Source: Acidobacteriaceae bacterium
Lineage (GTDB): Bacteria; Acidobacteriota; Terriglobia; Terriglobales; Acidobacteriaceae
Direction: 5' to 3'
Assembly: GCA_027306695.1 (NCBI GenBank)
Contig: DAHUZH010000013.1
Location: 1-44,982 of the forward strand
DNA length: 44,982 nucleotides
Below the pieces are notes generated by a model. That model was not told the DNA's origin. It did not search any database and worked only from the letters and a program-made list of their open reading frames with translations. The stretch's first letter is position 1. Each line of letters opens with the position of its first letter. This document shows, in pieces, positions 7,739 to 15,909 of the stretch. Position numbers and translations under genes: made by a program.

Positions 7739-8191
7739 ATGTCCGCTCCCATGCCAATGACCACGACCCGCGCTCCAGAAAGAATTGGTGACACTCGCGT
7801 TCGCGTCCGCTATGCGGAAACTGACCAGATGGGCGTCGTTTACTACGCAAATTTTTTTGTCTGGTTTGAAATTGGCCGTGTCGAGTTGCTGCGCCAACTG
7901 GGGTTCGACTATAAGAGCATGGAGATTGAAGACGATTGCCATATTCCTGTGGTGGACGCAACGTGCCGATACAAAGTGCCCGCCCGGTATGACGATGAGT
8001 TGATCGTTCGCACCAGTGCAGCCGTGCTGCGCGGCTATATCCTCAAGTTCAGTTATCGCGTGGTGCGCGCAAGCGATAGCCAGCTATTGGCAGAGGGCGA
8101 AACCGCGCACGTCGTGACCGACAGCAAGATGAAGAGGCGCATGCTGCCTGAAAAGTACGTCGAGGTATTGAATCGGGTGCGTGAGGAGTAG
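7739..8191 (+). CDS. Acyl-CoA thioesterase, YbgC/4-hydroxybenzoyl-CoA thioesterase (hotdog) family
   Basis: 150 residues. The hotdog signature VRYAETDQMGVVYYANFFVW (23-42) contains the catalytic Asp (D29 with the first ATG) and the conserved Tyr-Ala-Asn that packs on the central helix. The following ATCRYKVPARYDDELIVRTS strand region is also typical. The family hydrolyses acyl-CoA thioesters in the cytosol; YbgC of the Tol-Pal cluster is one branch, but no tol genes are near. Placement 34 nt after the crotonase suggests housekeeping of CoA intermediates. The start is uncertain: AAAGGA ends only 2 nt before ATG 7739, and in-frame ATGs follow at 7751 and 7757. Confidence 0.82.
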   Translation: MSAPMPMTTTRAPERIGDTRVRVRYAETDQMGVVYYANFFVWFEIGRVELLRQLGFDYKSMEIEDDCHIPVVDATCRYKVPARYDDELIVRTSAAVLRGYILKFSYRVVRASDSQLLAEGETAHVVTDSKMKRRMLPEKYVEVLNRVREE

Positions 8192-8211
8192 TCTGCTGAA
8201 TTCTCAGGTTT

Positions 8212-8634
8212 CTATGCCGCAAGCCCCCGCGGCTTGACGTTCGCGCGGATGAATTCCACCGTGGTTTCCAGCGGCGTTCCGGGGCCAAAGATTGCAGCCA
8301 CGCCCTGCTCCTTCAAAAAAGCAATGTCCTGCTCGGGTATCGTTCCGCCAAGGACGACAAGGATGTCGTCGGCCCCGCGTTCTTTCAACAGCGCCATCAG
8401 GCGCGGCACAATGGCGTTGTGCGCGCCGGACAAAATACTGAGTCCGATGCATTGCACGTCTTCCTGAATCGCGGCATTGACGATCATCTCCGGCGTCTGG
8501 CGCAGGCCGGTGTAGATGACTTCCATGCCCGCATCGCGCAAGGCGCGCGCAATCACTTTTGCGCCACGGTCATGGCCGTCCAGTCCGGGCTTGGCGACCA
8601 GAACGCGAATCGGTGTTTCTTTTCCTGCGGTCAT
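8212..8634 (-). CDS. icmB: Cobalamin-binding small subunit of a split acyl-CoA mutase (predicted isobutyryl-CoA mutase IcmB)
   Basis: 140 residues, a free-standing B12-binding Rossmann domain. The motif LDGHDRG at 18-24 gives D19-x-H21-x-x-G24, where H21 is the lower axial cobalt ligand. GLSILSGAH and LGGTIPEQD provide the SxL and GG parts of the same cofactor-binding fold. It starts 17 nt after the stop of the catalytic subunit and is co-directional with it, so the two form an operon. The large-plus-small split (597 + 140 residues) matches the IcmA/IcmB arrangement described for isobutyryl-CoA mutase, not the single-chain methylmalonyl-CoA mutase. Split methylmalonyl-CoA mutases also exist, so the specificity call depends on the large subunit. 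Confidence 0.85.
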   Translation of the reverse strand: MTAGKETPIRVLVAKPGLDGHDRGAKVIARALRDAGMEVIYTGLRQTPEMIVNAAIQEDVQCIGLSILSGAHNAIVPRLMALLKERGADDILVVLGGTIPEQDIAFLKEQGVAAIFGPGTPLETTVEFIRANVKPRGLAA

Positions 8635-8651
8635 CCTTCAGCCCTCATAAT

Positions 8652-10445
8652 TTATGTCCAACTGGATTCTTCATAGGTTCCATACACGTCGCGAAGCGCT
8701 TCGCAGATTTCGCCCACGGTCGCATACACGCGTACGCAGTCCAGAATATACGGCATCGTATTGGCGCCGGAGATTTTTCCTGGCGTGGCCTGCGGCTCCT
8801 GCGCGGCCGCGCGACGCAGCGCACTCAGGCAGCGTGCAACGTCATCGTTCGAGCGTCGCGCGCGCAAGCGCTTCAGCTTGGCGGTCTGCGACTCGCGCAC
8901 ACTTTCTCCGATATACAAAATCTGCGGAGATGTTTCTTCCACGACAAAATCGTTGACGCCGACGATGATTTTTTCTTTGGTCTCGACGGCGCGCTGATAT
9001 TGGTAGCTGGATTCGGCCAACTCTTTCTGCGGAAAGCCTTGCTCGATGGCGCGCACCATGCCGCCCATGGCGTCGAGCTTGTCGAAGTAGTCGAATGCGC
9101 CCTGCTCCATTTTGAGCGTGAGGTTTTCTACAAAATACGAGCCGCCAAGTGGATCGACCGTCTGCGCAACGCCGGACTCATACGCGAGGATTTGCTGCGT
9201 GCGCAGCGCGATGCGCGCCGCCTCTTCCGTCGGCAATGCGAGCGCTTCATCGTAGGAGTCCGTGTGCAACGACTGCGTTCCGCCGAGTACTGCCGCCAGC
9301 GCTTGTATCGCAACGCGTGCAATGTTATTGCGCGGCTGCTGTGCCGTCAGAGAAACGCCCGCCGTCTGCGTGTGGAAGCGCATCAACTGCGAGCGCGCCT
9401 GCTTGGCGTGGAAGCGCTCGGTCATCAGGCGATACCAAATTTTGCGCGAGGCGCGGAACTTGGCGATCTCTTCAAAGAAATCGTTGTGCGAATTGAAAAA
9501 GAAGCTCAAGCGCGGCGCAAAGTCGTCGATGTTCAGGCCGCGTCGCAGCGCCCATTCCACATACTCCACGCCATCGTAAATGGTGAAGGCCAGCTCTTGG
9601 AGCGCCGTCGCGCCGGCTTCGCGGATGTGATAGCCGGAGATGGAAATGGGATTGAACCTGGGTGTGAACAGCGCACCAAACTCGAAGGTGTCGATCACCA
9701 GGCGCATCGATGGTGCGGGCGGATAAATGTATTCCTTCTGGGCTATGTATTCCTTCAGGATGTCGTTCTGCAAAGTCCCGGAGATTTTTTTCCAGTCCGC
9801 GCCCTGCTGCTCCGCGACGACCAGATACATGGCCCACAGCACGCTGGCTGGGGAGTTGATGGTCATCGACACAGTCGTCTTTTCGAGATCGATGCCGGAA
9901 AACAAAATCTCCATATCTTCCAGCGAATCGATGGCGACGCCGCACTTGCCGACCTCGCCTTCACTGTTCGCGTGGTCGGAGTCGTAGCCCATCAGCGTAG
10001 GCAGATCGAAGGCGACGGAGAGTCCGTTGCCGCCATTTTCCAAGAGATATTTGTAGCGTTGATTGGTTTCCTCCGGCGTGGCGAAGCCGGAGAACTGCCG
10101 CATGGTCCACAGTTTGCCACGATAGCCGGTGGCGTGGATGCCGCGCGTGTACGGCGGCTGTCCCGGCTGGCCTACATACCGATCGACATGCTGGTCCCAA
10201 TCCGCGGGCAGATCGGCAGGCGTGTACAGCCGGTCTACAGGAACACCCGAAATCGTCGTGAAGCGCGCTGTGCCATCGGGATTGCGATTGACACCGGTAT
10301 CCGCGCCAATGGGCCGCTCTGGCGCTTTGGCCAACGTGGGAGTCGGTATTTGTTCCACCCACTGCTGCTCCGCCGCCGAGGGATGGCGCGGCGCACCTTC
10401 GGCGGACTTCATGTCTTCCGGTACTTTTTCTGCGCTGCGCGACAT
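8652..10445 (-). CDS. icmA: Coenzyme B12-dependent acyl-CoA mutase large subunit, predicted isobutyryl-CoA mutase IcmA
   Basis: 597 residues from an ATG at 10445 preceded by AGGAGG with 7 nt spacing; an upstream in-frame ATG at 10490 lacks a site. The TIM-barrel mutase domain is clear: [63 protein letters not shown]. In Propionibacterium methylmalonyl-CoA mutase, Tyr89 (WTIRQY) and Arg207 (EFMVR) hold the substrate carboxylate. The aligned positions here are F118 (WTMRQF) and Q236 (EYIAQ), with the same 118-residue separation. The Phe/Gln pair is the established isobutyryl-CoA mutase signature. The enzyme would interconvert isobutyryl-CoA and n-butyryl-CoA. Automatic annotation would probably say methylmalonyl-CoA mutase. 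No G-protein chaperone (MeaB) is in the window. Confidence 0.85.
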   Translation of the reverse strand: MSRSAEKVPEDMKSAEGAPRHPSAAEQQWVEQIPTPTLAKAPERPIGADTGVNRNPDGTARFTTISGVPVDRLYTPADLPADWDQHVDRYVGQPGQPPYTRGIHATGYRGKLWTMRQFSGFATPEETNQRYKYLLENGGNGLSVAFDLPTLMGYDSDHANSEGEVGKCGVAIDSLEDMEILFSGIDLEKTTVSMTINSPASVLWAMYLVVAEQQGADWKKISGTLQNDILKEYIAQKEYIYPPAPSMRLVIDTFEFGALFTPRFNPISISGYHIREAGATALQELAFTIYDGVEYVEWALRRGLNIDDFAPRLSFFFNSHNDFFEEIAKFRASRKIWYRLMTERFHAKQARSQLMRFHTQTAGVSLTAQQPRNNIARVAIQALAAVLGGTQSLHTDSYDEALALPTEEAARIALRTQQILAYESGVAQTVDPLGGSYFVENLTLKMEQGAFDYFDKLDAMGGMVRAIEQGFPQKELAESSYQYQRAVETKEKIIVGVNDFVVEETSPQILYIGESVRESQTAKLKRLRARRSNDDVARCLSALRRAAAQEPQATPGKISGANTMPYILDCVRVYATVGEICEALRDVYGTYEESSWT

Positions 10446-10452
10446 GCCCTGA

Positions 10453-10476
10453 CCTCCTCTGCTGCAAACAGCAGAG
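10453..10476 (-). promoter_or_regulatory. Stem-loop abutting the icmA Shine-Dalgarno
   Basis: On the minus strand CTCTGCTG-TTTG-CAGCAGAG (10476-10457) forms an 8-bp hairpin. Its 3' arm runs directly into AGGAGG (10458-10453), sharing the first two bases of the ribosome-binding site. Folding could modulate ribosome access. Confidence 0.4.
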
Positions 10477-10485
10477 AAACCTTTC

Positions 10486-10515
10486 AGCATAGGATATGGG
10501 ACACAGGCTAGGCAA
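10486..10515 (-). promoter_or_regulatory. Candidate promoter of icmA-icmB
   Basis: Minus-strand TTGCCT (10515-10510) and TATGCT (10491-10486) are separated by 18 nt. The predicted start is near 10479, giving a leader of about 35 nt that contains the SD hairpin. Both hexamers are only moderate matches to the sigma-70 consensus. Confidence 0.35.
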
Positions 10516-10565
10516 CAAGATTACGCGTTCTGCGGATGGCTAACCTGAACGGATTACAGAGAGCT

Positions 10566-11048
10566 TCAGCTCTTCCAGGCTCCGAGTTGCTTGCGCAGCA
10601 TTACCAGTTGGCCGACGTGGTAACTGGTATGGTCGATCGCCAAAAGAATTTCCCGCAAAATAGTCTGGCCTTCGCCCCATGGAATTTTTTTATTGAGATG
10701 GACCTTGGGATCTTTGAGCAAAGCTTCCAATCCATGGAGATCCATTTGCAAAGATTTCACCGATGCGTTCCATTCTTTCGGCCCGCTCGGCGCATCTTTC
10801 TTTGGCCAGTAATCCTCGGGCCATTTCGGTGTGCGATAGTCGAGGTTCGTGCAAAATTCCAGCAAGTCATGCAGCGTGAAGCGGATATGTTCCAGCATCT
10901 GCCAGGCATTATGATCGACGCCCTTTGGCTTGGTTGCATACAAAGAAGAGGGGAAACCCTTCACTGCATCGTCGAGACTGACATGTGCGTGTCCGCCCTG
11001 CAAAAATTCCGCCAACTGTTTGCGAACAGCTTGATCTTCAGTGGGCAC
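10566..11048 (-). CDS. DinB-like metal-binding four-helix protein
   Basis: 160 residues from the GTG at 11048, chosen because a G-rich ribosome-binding-like run (AGGGGGG) ends 5 nt upstream and because a longer frame would overlap the glycosyltransferase. The four-helix DinB/YfiT pattern is visible: WQMLEHIRFTLHDLLEF supplies one histidine, and AIDHTSYHVGQLVMLRKQLG near the C-terminus supplies the HxxxH pair that normally binds a divalent metal. Family members include damage-induced proteins and thiol transferases (bacillithiol or mycothiol dependent), and most are uncharacterised. It lies 29 nt downstream of the glycosyltransferase on the same strand and is probably co-transcribed. No specific function can be given. 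Confidence 0.75.
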   Translation of the reverse strand: MPTEDQAVRKQLAEFLQGGHAHVSLDDAVKGFPSSLYATKPKGVDHNAWQMLEHIRFTLHDLLEFCTNLDYRTPKWPEDYWPKKDAPSGPKEWNASVKSLQMDLHGLEALLKDPKVHLNKKIPWGEGQTILREILLAIDHTSYHVGQLVMLRKQLGAWKS

Positions 11049-11077
11049 GGCAACCCCCCTGCTGGATTTGGATGCGT

Positions 11078-11839
11078 TCAGATGGACCGCCGCCAGGCCT
11101 TTGCATATTTCCAACTTACGTAGACGGCGTGGTAAAGATGCATCAGCAGACCTTCGCGCCCATCTAAAAATCCAAGCCGAAGCACATAGTTGTACAGAAA
11201 GTTGATGTACGGGGCCATCAGGACGTTCCACACAAAGGCGGTAGAACTGCTCGAGCAGCGGCCTTCTGCGACAAGGACCTGCGCGCCGAGCGTGCTGTAA
11301 CGGTTCATGTGCTCGATATAGCCGGTCAGCGTGGGATAAGCGTGGTGCAAAAGATCGTTTTTGAGTTGACCGGCTGGGCCGTTGCAGGCGAGCGTTTCGT
11401 GCACGGCGCGTTCTGCGAAGCGGGCCCTCCCGCGGCGAAACAAACGCAGTTTTCGATCAGGATAGAAGCCGCCGTGGCGCAGCACGCGACCCAGGAAAAA
11501 ATTGCGGCGCGGCACTGCATAAGCGTCGGCGGCTGGCGCGGAAGAGAGCAACGCCTGAATCTCCGCAGCCAATTCCGGGGTGACCTCCTCGTCGGAGTCA
11601 AGCGATAGGACCCAGTCGCTGGAGCAGTGCGCGATAGCGGAGTTTTTTTGTGCGGCGAAGCCTTTCCAGTCCTCGGAAAAAACCTGTGCTCCCGCAGCCT
11701 GGGCCAACACGGCAGTCTTGTCGGTCGAATGCGTATCGACGACGACGATCTGATCGGCCCAGCGTACGCTGGCCAGCGTACGCGGAAGGTTAGCTTCTTC
11801 ATTGTGCGTGATGATGGCGACGGAAAGAGAATGGCGCAT
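11078..11839 (-). CDS. Family 2 glycosyltransferase (WaaE/KdtX-like)
   Basis: 253 residues from ATG 11839. A longer frame to 11974 exists, but the fold's first strand LSVAIITHNEEANL begins just after this Met. GT-A features are IVVVDTHSTDKT, AAQKNSAIAHCSSDWVLSLDSDEEV (the DSD metal and UDP-sugar site), and FFLGRVLRHGGFYPDRKLRLFRRG, which closely resembles lipopolysaccharide-core beta-1,4-glucosyltransferases of the WaaE/KdtX type. The C-terminal part has a hydrophobic segment with aromatic residues (NVLMAPYINFLYNYVLRLG) suggesting peripheral inner-membrane contact. It would act in surface polysaccharide or LPS core assembly on the cytosolic face. It is divergent from the ThiF-like gene at 11934; the short gap should contain both promoters. 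Confidence 0.8.
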   Translation of the reverse strand: MRHSLSVAIITHNEEANLPRTLASVRWADQIVVVDTHSTDKTAVLAQAAGAQVFSEDWKGFAAQKNSAIAHCSSDWVLSLDSDEEVTPELAAEIQALLSSAPAADAYAVPRRNFFLGRVLRHGGFYPDRKLRLFRRGRARFAERAVHETLACNGPAGQLKNDLLHHAYPTLTGYIEHMNRYSTLGAQVLVAEGRCSSSSTAFVWNVLMAPYINFLYNYVLRLGFLDGREGLLMHLYHAVYVSWKYAKAWRRSI

Positions 11840-11933
11840 AGGCGCAATCAGTGTACTGTGCGATGTTTCGATTGAGAAGGTGCAGGCAGGAAGGTTTTTA
11901 TCTGCATGAGGAACTTTCATATACTGAAAGCGT

Positions 11934-12986
11934 ATGGGCAATCGTCCAGAACCGGCAGTGAACGTGCTTCCCACAATCGAGGACCGCTATTCGCGGCAGA
12001 TTCTCTTTCCCGGTATCGGCGAAGAGGGTCAACGAAAGCTGCTGGCAGCCCATGTCGCCATCGTTGGCTGCGGGGCCACGGGTGCGGCCGTCGCCGGTCT
12101 TTTGGCCCGCGCCGGTGTTGGCAAGCTCACTGTAATCGACCGGGATTACGTGGAGTGGAGCAATCTCCAGCGGCAGGTACTCTTTGAGGAAGAAGATGCC
12201 GCCGAAGGTCTGCCCAAGGCAGAAGCCGCGCGGCGCAGACTTGCCCGTTGCAACAGCCAGACCCGCGTGTACGCGCATGTGGCGGACTTGGTTCCTGCCA
12301 ACATTCATGGCCTGCTGGCAGACGCGCAAATCATTCTCGATGCGACCGACAATTTTGAAACGCGCTATCTGCTGAACGATTATGCCGTCCAGCAGAACAA
12401 GCCGTGGATTTACGCGGGCGCGGTGGGCTCGTACGCCGTCACCATGAACATTCTTCCCGGCAAGACGGCCTGCCTGGCCTGTATTTTTCCTGCACCGCCT
12501 GCCGGTGTCGTCGAAACCTGCGATACCGGCGGCATTCTGAATCCCGCGGTCAACCTGGCTGCTTCTCTGGAAGCTGCGGAAGCGATGAAATGGATGGTCG
12601 GAGCGCGGGACCGAATGCGACGCACGCTGCTATCGTACGATGTGTGGACAAATGAGCATTCGGAAATTGATGCTTCCCGCCCGCGCGTGCAGTGCGCCGT
12701 TTGCGGTCAGCGGCAGTTTGTCCATCTGGCAGGCCAGGGGCGGCCCCATATTACGTTGTGTGGGAGAAACTCGGTGCAGATCCACGAGCATGCTCGACCC
12801 ATCGATTTTGTGGAACTGGAGCGCAGGCTGCAACCTCACGGCGCGGTGCGGCACAATGACATGCTGCTGCGGTTCGACCGAGGCGCGCAGCGGATTACAG
12901 TGTTCCGCGATGGACGGGCCATTGTGCAGGGCACGACGGACGTTGGACTGGCCCGCAGCCTATATTCGCGCTTTATTGGCAGTTGA
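11934..12986 (+). CDS. ThiF/MoeB-family E1-like adenylyltransferase with C-terminal extension
   Basis: 350 residues. The core (about 15-245) matches MoeB/ThiF, which adenylate the C-terminal glycine of a ubiquitin-like sulfur carrier. It has the nucleotide-binding VAIVGCGATGAAVA (41-54), D69, DATDNFETR (136-144), zinc cysteines C180/C183 and C254/C257, and C196 at the position of the catalytic cysteine (VETCDTGG). About 95 further residues follow the second CxxC pair and contain no motif I recognise. They may form a small ubiquitin-like or rhodanese-substitute domain; most MoeB proteins of this kind carry a rhodanese there. A MoaD-MoaE fusion at 41349 is one possible partner. It could serve molybdopterin, thiamine or cysteine biosynthesis. 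Confidence 0.82.
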   Translation: MGNRPEPAVNVLPTIEDRYSRQILFPGIGEEGQRKLLAAHVAIVGCGATGAAVAGLLARAGVGKLTVIDRDYVEWSNLQRQVLFEEEDAAEGLPKAEAARRRLARCNSQTRVYAHVADLVPANIHGLLADAQIILDATDNFETRYLLNDYAVQQNKPWIYAGAVGSYAVTMNILPGKTACLACIFPAPPAGVVETCDTGGILNPAVNLAASLEAAEAMKWMVGARDRMRRTLLSYDVWTNEHSEIDASRPRVQCAVCGQRQFVHLAGQGRPHITLCGRNSVQIHEHARPIDFVELERRLQPHGAVRHNDMLLRFDRGAQRITVFRDGRAIVQGTTDVGLARSLYSRFIGS

Positions 12987-13114
12987 GTTCCATCGGCAGG
13001 GCAACTCATCCTCGCACATGGCCCTCTAAAGTAACGGAGCGCTCCCACTTTTCAACCTAAAATTGAAGATACAAGCAGCATCCTGGAAAGGGCGGAACGC
13101 ACATAGACCCAAAG

Positions 13115-13795
13115 ATGAAAAATACCCTGCGAACCACCGACGCAAATGCACCCGCTGCCCCCGTGCAGCCGCTCACAACGGAAGCCAGACCGGTTCAACA
13201 GCATCAACGCCGCAATCCTCCCATTGCCGGGGAACTGACGGCGATTTCCCAGGCGCAGCAGGGCGATGGCGCGGCGTTTGAAATTCTTTACAACATGCAT
13301 AAGCGGCGTGTGTATTCGCTCTGTCTGCGCATGCTGGGCAATGTTGCCGAAGCTGAAGATTTGACTCAGGAGGCTTTTCTCCAGCTCCATCGCAAAATCA
13401 GCACGTTTCGCGGCGACTCTGCGTTTTCCACCTGGTTGCATCGCATGGCGGTCAATGTCGTATTGATGCATCTGCGAAAAAAGGGCCTGCAGCTGGTTTC
13501 GCTGGAAGAGACCCTGGAACCGACGCAGGAAGACGGTCCACGCAAAGACTTTGGGACACGCGACCTCACGCTCTCCGGTTCCATCGACCGGGTGACGCTG
13601 GAACGGGCCGTGGAAGAATTGCCGCCGGGATATCGCATGGTTTTTGTATTGCATGATGTGGAAGGCTACGAACACAACGAAATTGCTGGAATGCTCCAAT
13701 GCTCGATTGGTAACAGCAAATCTCAATTGCACAAAGCGCGCATGCGGTTACGCAGTTTGCTGCGCCAAAACATGGGTGGAAGGGCAGGCGCATGA
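13115..13795 (+). CDS. ECF-type RNA polymerase sigma factor (RpoE-like)
   Basis: 226 residues with an unstructured Pro/Thr/Gln-rich N-terminal stretch of about 45 residues. Region 2 ([20 protein letters not shown], then [21 protein letters not shown], and [11 protein letters not shown]) recognises the -10 element. Region 4 ([43 protein letters not shown]) is the helix-turn-helix for the -35. This is the usual two-domain ECF layout. The stop overlaps the start of a zinc anti-sigma gene by four bases, so regulator and anti-regulator are made together. I see no convincing ECF-type autoregulatory promoter in the 128-nt upstream gap. Confidence 0.9.
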   Translation: MKNTLRTTDANAPAAPVQPLTTEARPVQQHQRRNPPIAGELTAISQAQQGDGAAFEILYNMHKRRVYSLCLRMLGNVAEAEDLTQEAFLQLHRKISTFRGDSAFSTWLHRMAVNVVLMHLRKKGLQLVSLEETLEPTQEDGPRKDFGTRDLTLSGSIDRVTLERAVEELPPGYRMVFVLHDVEGYEHNEIAGMLQCSIGNSKSQLHKARMRLRSLLRQNMGGRAGA

Positions 13796-14055
13796 CAAAC
13801 CAAACTACAAACGCGTCCAAGGAGTGCAGCAAGTTCCAGCAGCAACTGCCGGAATTTTTCGATTCGGAGGTGAGCATGAGCGATCAGCCGCACCTGAAGA
13901 CGTGTGCGAACTGTTCCGCCTTGGTGCGCGATCTGGAATATATTGCCGTGCAGGCCAAGTTGTTGCTCCCTATCCACGACCCCAGTCCGGTGGTGTGGCA
14001 GAACATCCAAAGTGTGCTGACGAAAAATCTCCATAACGACGAGCAAAAATCCTGA
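13792..14055 (+). CDS. Small soluble zinc-binding anti-sigma factor (ZAS family)
   Basis: 87 residues with no membrane segment. C12, H34, C38 and C41 give the C..HxxxCxxC motif of ZAS anti-sigma factors (as in RsrA and ChrR), in which zinc is bound and cysteine oxidation can release the sigma factor. The spacing is close to RsrA, which has C11, H37, C41 and C44. The start ATG overlaps the sigma stop codon (ATGA at 13792-13795), indicating translational coupling and equal production. It would sequester the preceding ECF sigma in the cytosol. The absence of a membrane anchor points to a cytoplasmic signal such as thiol or disulfide stress, but that is inference. Confidence 0.78.
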   Translation: MTNQTTNASKECSKFQQQLPEFFDSEVSMSDQPHLKTCANCSALVRDLEYIAVQAKLLLPIHDPSPVVWQNIQSVLTKNLHNDEQKS

Positions 14056-14065
14056 ACTTTCAGGT

Positions 14066-14761
14066 TTGCGGAAATCATTCTGGAAACAACCTGCCTGCTC
14101 TGTGGAAGAGTCTCGGTTAAAATCCAGCCAGGATTACTGCCCACCCCCATCGCTGGAGGACCCTGTTCCTACGAATTCAACTCCGAAGAAACGACCCCAT
14201 GTTTTGCCGCAACGCATGGTCCTGACTGGGTTCATGGGAGCAGGCAAGAGTACGCTAGGCGCGCGTGTGGCGCAGGAGTTGGGCTGGCGCTTTGTGGACC
14301 TGGATGAAGAGATCGTCCGCGCGGAACAGCAGAGCATCGCAGACATCTTCGATACAGCCGGAGAAGCCAGTTTTCGCAAACTGGAAAATATCGCCCTGAC
14401 CATGGCTCTGAAACAGGATCGCCTCGTGCTGGCGCTTGGCGGCGGCGCCCTCGAAACTGAGGCCAACCGTAGATTGCTTGCTGACGATCCGGCGACCCTG
14501 CTTCTATATCTGGCAGCCCCACTGGAGATATTGATCGCCCGGTGTGAGCAGCAGGCCCGGTTGCAACCGCAGGCCGCGCGCCGTCCGGTACTGGAAAAAC
14601 GGGAGGTGCTGCGAGAGCGCTTCCTGAGAAGAAAGCCTCTGTATGAGTCGGCGCACTGGATGATCGAGACGACGGCACAGGAACCGGACGCTATTGTGCA
14701 GGCGGTCCTGGCCCGCTGGAGAGAACATACGTCCGGTGCATCGTTTGCTCACAATGAATAG
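14066..14761 (+). CDS. aroK: Shikimate kinase
   Basis: The kinase core covers about 180 residues. It shows Walker A GFMGAGKST, the shikimate-binding DLDEEIVR (counterpart of DxD), SFRKLENIAL (the conserved FR..E), LALGGGALE (GGG substrate loop), and RRPVLEKREVLRERFLRRKPLYE (lid). It phosphorylates shikimate to shikimate-3-phosphate on the chorismate pathway. The start is uncertain. A TTG at 14066 gives 231 residues with a Pro-rich extension of about 50 residues not seen in the family. ATG 14216 lies immediately before the Walker A strand and gives 182 residues; TTG 14204 is intermediate. The gene follows the anti-sigma gene by 10 nt or by about 160 nt depending on the start. Confidence 0.88.
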   Translation: MRKSFWKQPACSVEESRLKSSQDYCPPPSLEDPVPTNSTPKKRPHVLPQRMVLTGFMGAGKSTLGARVAQELGWRFVDLDEEIVRAEQQSIADIFDTAGEASFRKLENIALTMALKQDRLVLALGGGALETEANRRLLADDPATLLLYLAAPLEILIARCEQQARLQPQAARRPVLEKREVLRERFLRRKPLYESAHWMIETTAQEPDAIVQAVLARWREHTSGASFAHNE

Positions 14762-14832
14762 GACCCATAAAAATGGTCGTTTGAACGAAATTGTGAACCT
14801 GACTCGCATTGACGATTTATGATGTGTCAGCC

Positions 14833-15909
14833 ATGATGAGCGAGCTAGAATCGCCGGTACACCCACCACCCCGCCGCAGCGTGCGCGGCGATGTACTCTT
14901 CACGTTCGCCATTGCGCTTGGATTGTATGTGGCGTGGCTGGTGCGCGATGTGCTGGTCCTGCTCTACGTCAGCGCGCTGTTCGCCGTCGTTCTGATGCCT
15001 GTCGTCCGTGGCGTGCAGCGGATTCGCATTCGCAACTGGCAGCCCAGCCACGGCGTGGCCATTATGATCATCATGGTCGCGTTGATCGGAGGTGTGACCG
15101 GCTTTCTAATTCTTACCCTGCCGCCGTTGGTGCGAGATATCACAATCTTTGTGCAACGCCTTCCGGGCAACAGTCCTGCGTATATTCAGAAACTTGAATC
15201 CATGCCGCTGCTGCGTCACGTCAATTTTGAGGCGGTCGAGGTCAAACTGAAACAGGACACAGCCCAGCACGTCGGTGCTTTTCTCTCCTCCGTCAGTAAC
15301 TGGGCGGCCAAGTTTTTTGAAATCATCACCGGCATTGTATTGACGATTTATTTTCTTGCCGAGGGCGAGCATGTCTACCGTTGGGTCATGTCATTGGTCC
15401 CTGTTGCCCGGCGGGAACGCCTGGATGAAACGCTGCAACGCGCTGCAGTGCGCATGGGGCGCTGGCTGCTGGGCCAGTCGGCGCTGATGCTGACTCTCGG
15501 CGTATGCAGCGGTATCGTATTCGCAGGGCTGCACATTCGGTATGCATTTGCGCTGGCGGTGCTAATGGGCGCTTTCAACATCGTTCCTGTCGTCGGAGCA
15601 CTGGTTTCTACTTCCATCGCCATGCTGGTCGCGGCGGGTGAATCCTGGGAAAAGGTCCTCGGAGTCGTGATCTTCGAGCTGATCTATGTCCAGATTGAAA
15701 ATGCGTTCCTGGTCCCACGCATTATGCAAACCAGCGTTGATCTGGCCGGTACGGCTGTTTTTATCGCATTATTGCTGGGTGTCAGCCTGGCGGGCGCGGC
15801 CGGGGCCTTAGTGGCTGTACCATCCGCAGTCCTGATCGCGGTGCTGATTGAGGAGTACGTGATCCAGCCCCGGGTTGCCGTCGCCGCCAAGCCGCAAGCG
15901 GTTCCATGA
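14833..15909 (+). CDS. AI-2E family transporter (PerM/UPF0118)
   Basis: 358 residues from the ATG at 14833; an in-frame TTG at 14809 is less likely. There are about eight membrane segments: paired helices near the N-terminus (DVLFTFAIALGLYVAWLV and VLVLLYVSALFAVVLMPVV), a third at about 75-97, a long extracytoplasmic helical region with PPLVRDITIFVQRLP, and four to five helices toward the C-terminus including the family-typical GAFNIVPVVGALVS. The family contains TqsA (autoinducer-2 export) and proposed Na+/H+ antiporters, so the substrate cannot be named. The stop codon TGA (15907-15909) lies inside the outer arm of a palindromic repeat. Confidence 0.85.
   Translation: MMSELESPVHPPPRRSVRGDVLFTFAIALGLYVAWLVRDVLVLLYVSALFAVVLMPVVRGVQRIRIRNWQPSHGVAIMIIMVALIGGVTGFLILTLPPLVRDITIFVQRLPGNSPAYIQKLESMPLLRHVNFEAVEVKLKQDTAQHVGAFLSSVSNWAAKFFEIITGIVLTIYFLAEGEHVYRWVMSLVPVARRERLDETLQRAAVRMGRWLLGQSALMLTLGVCSGIVFAGLHIRYAFALAVLMGAFNIVPVVGALVSTSIAMLVAAGESWEKVLGVVIFELIYVQIENAFLVPRIMQTSVDLAGTAVFIALLLGVSLAGAAGALVAVPSAVLIAVLIEEYVIQPRVAVAAKPQAVP

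Noticed and set aside
8652-10445. Methylmalonyl-CoA mutase as the primary call
   Set aside because: The overall family match is right, but both carboxylate-binding residues (Tyr and Arg) are replaced by Phe and Gln.
8559-10511. A 650-codon open frame on the plus strand opposite the mutase gene
   Set aside because: It is the antisense shadow of icmA in GC-rich DNA: its sequence is rich in Arg/His/Gly with no domain, while the opposite strand encodes a clearly conserved enzyme with a good SD.
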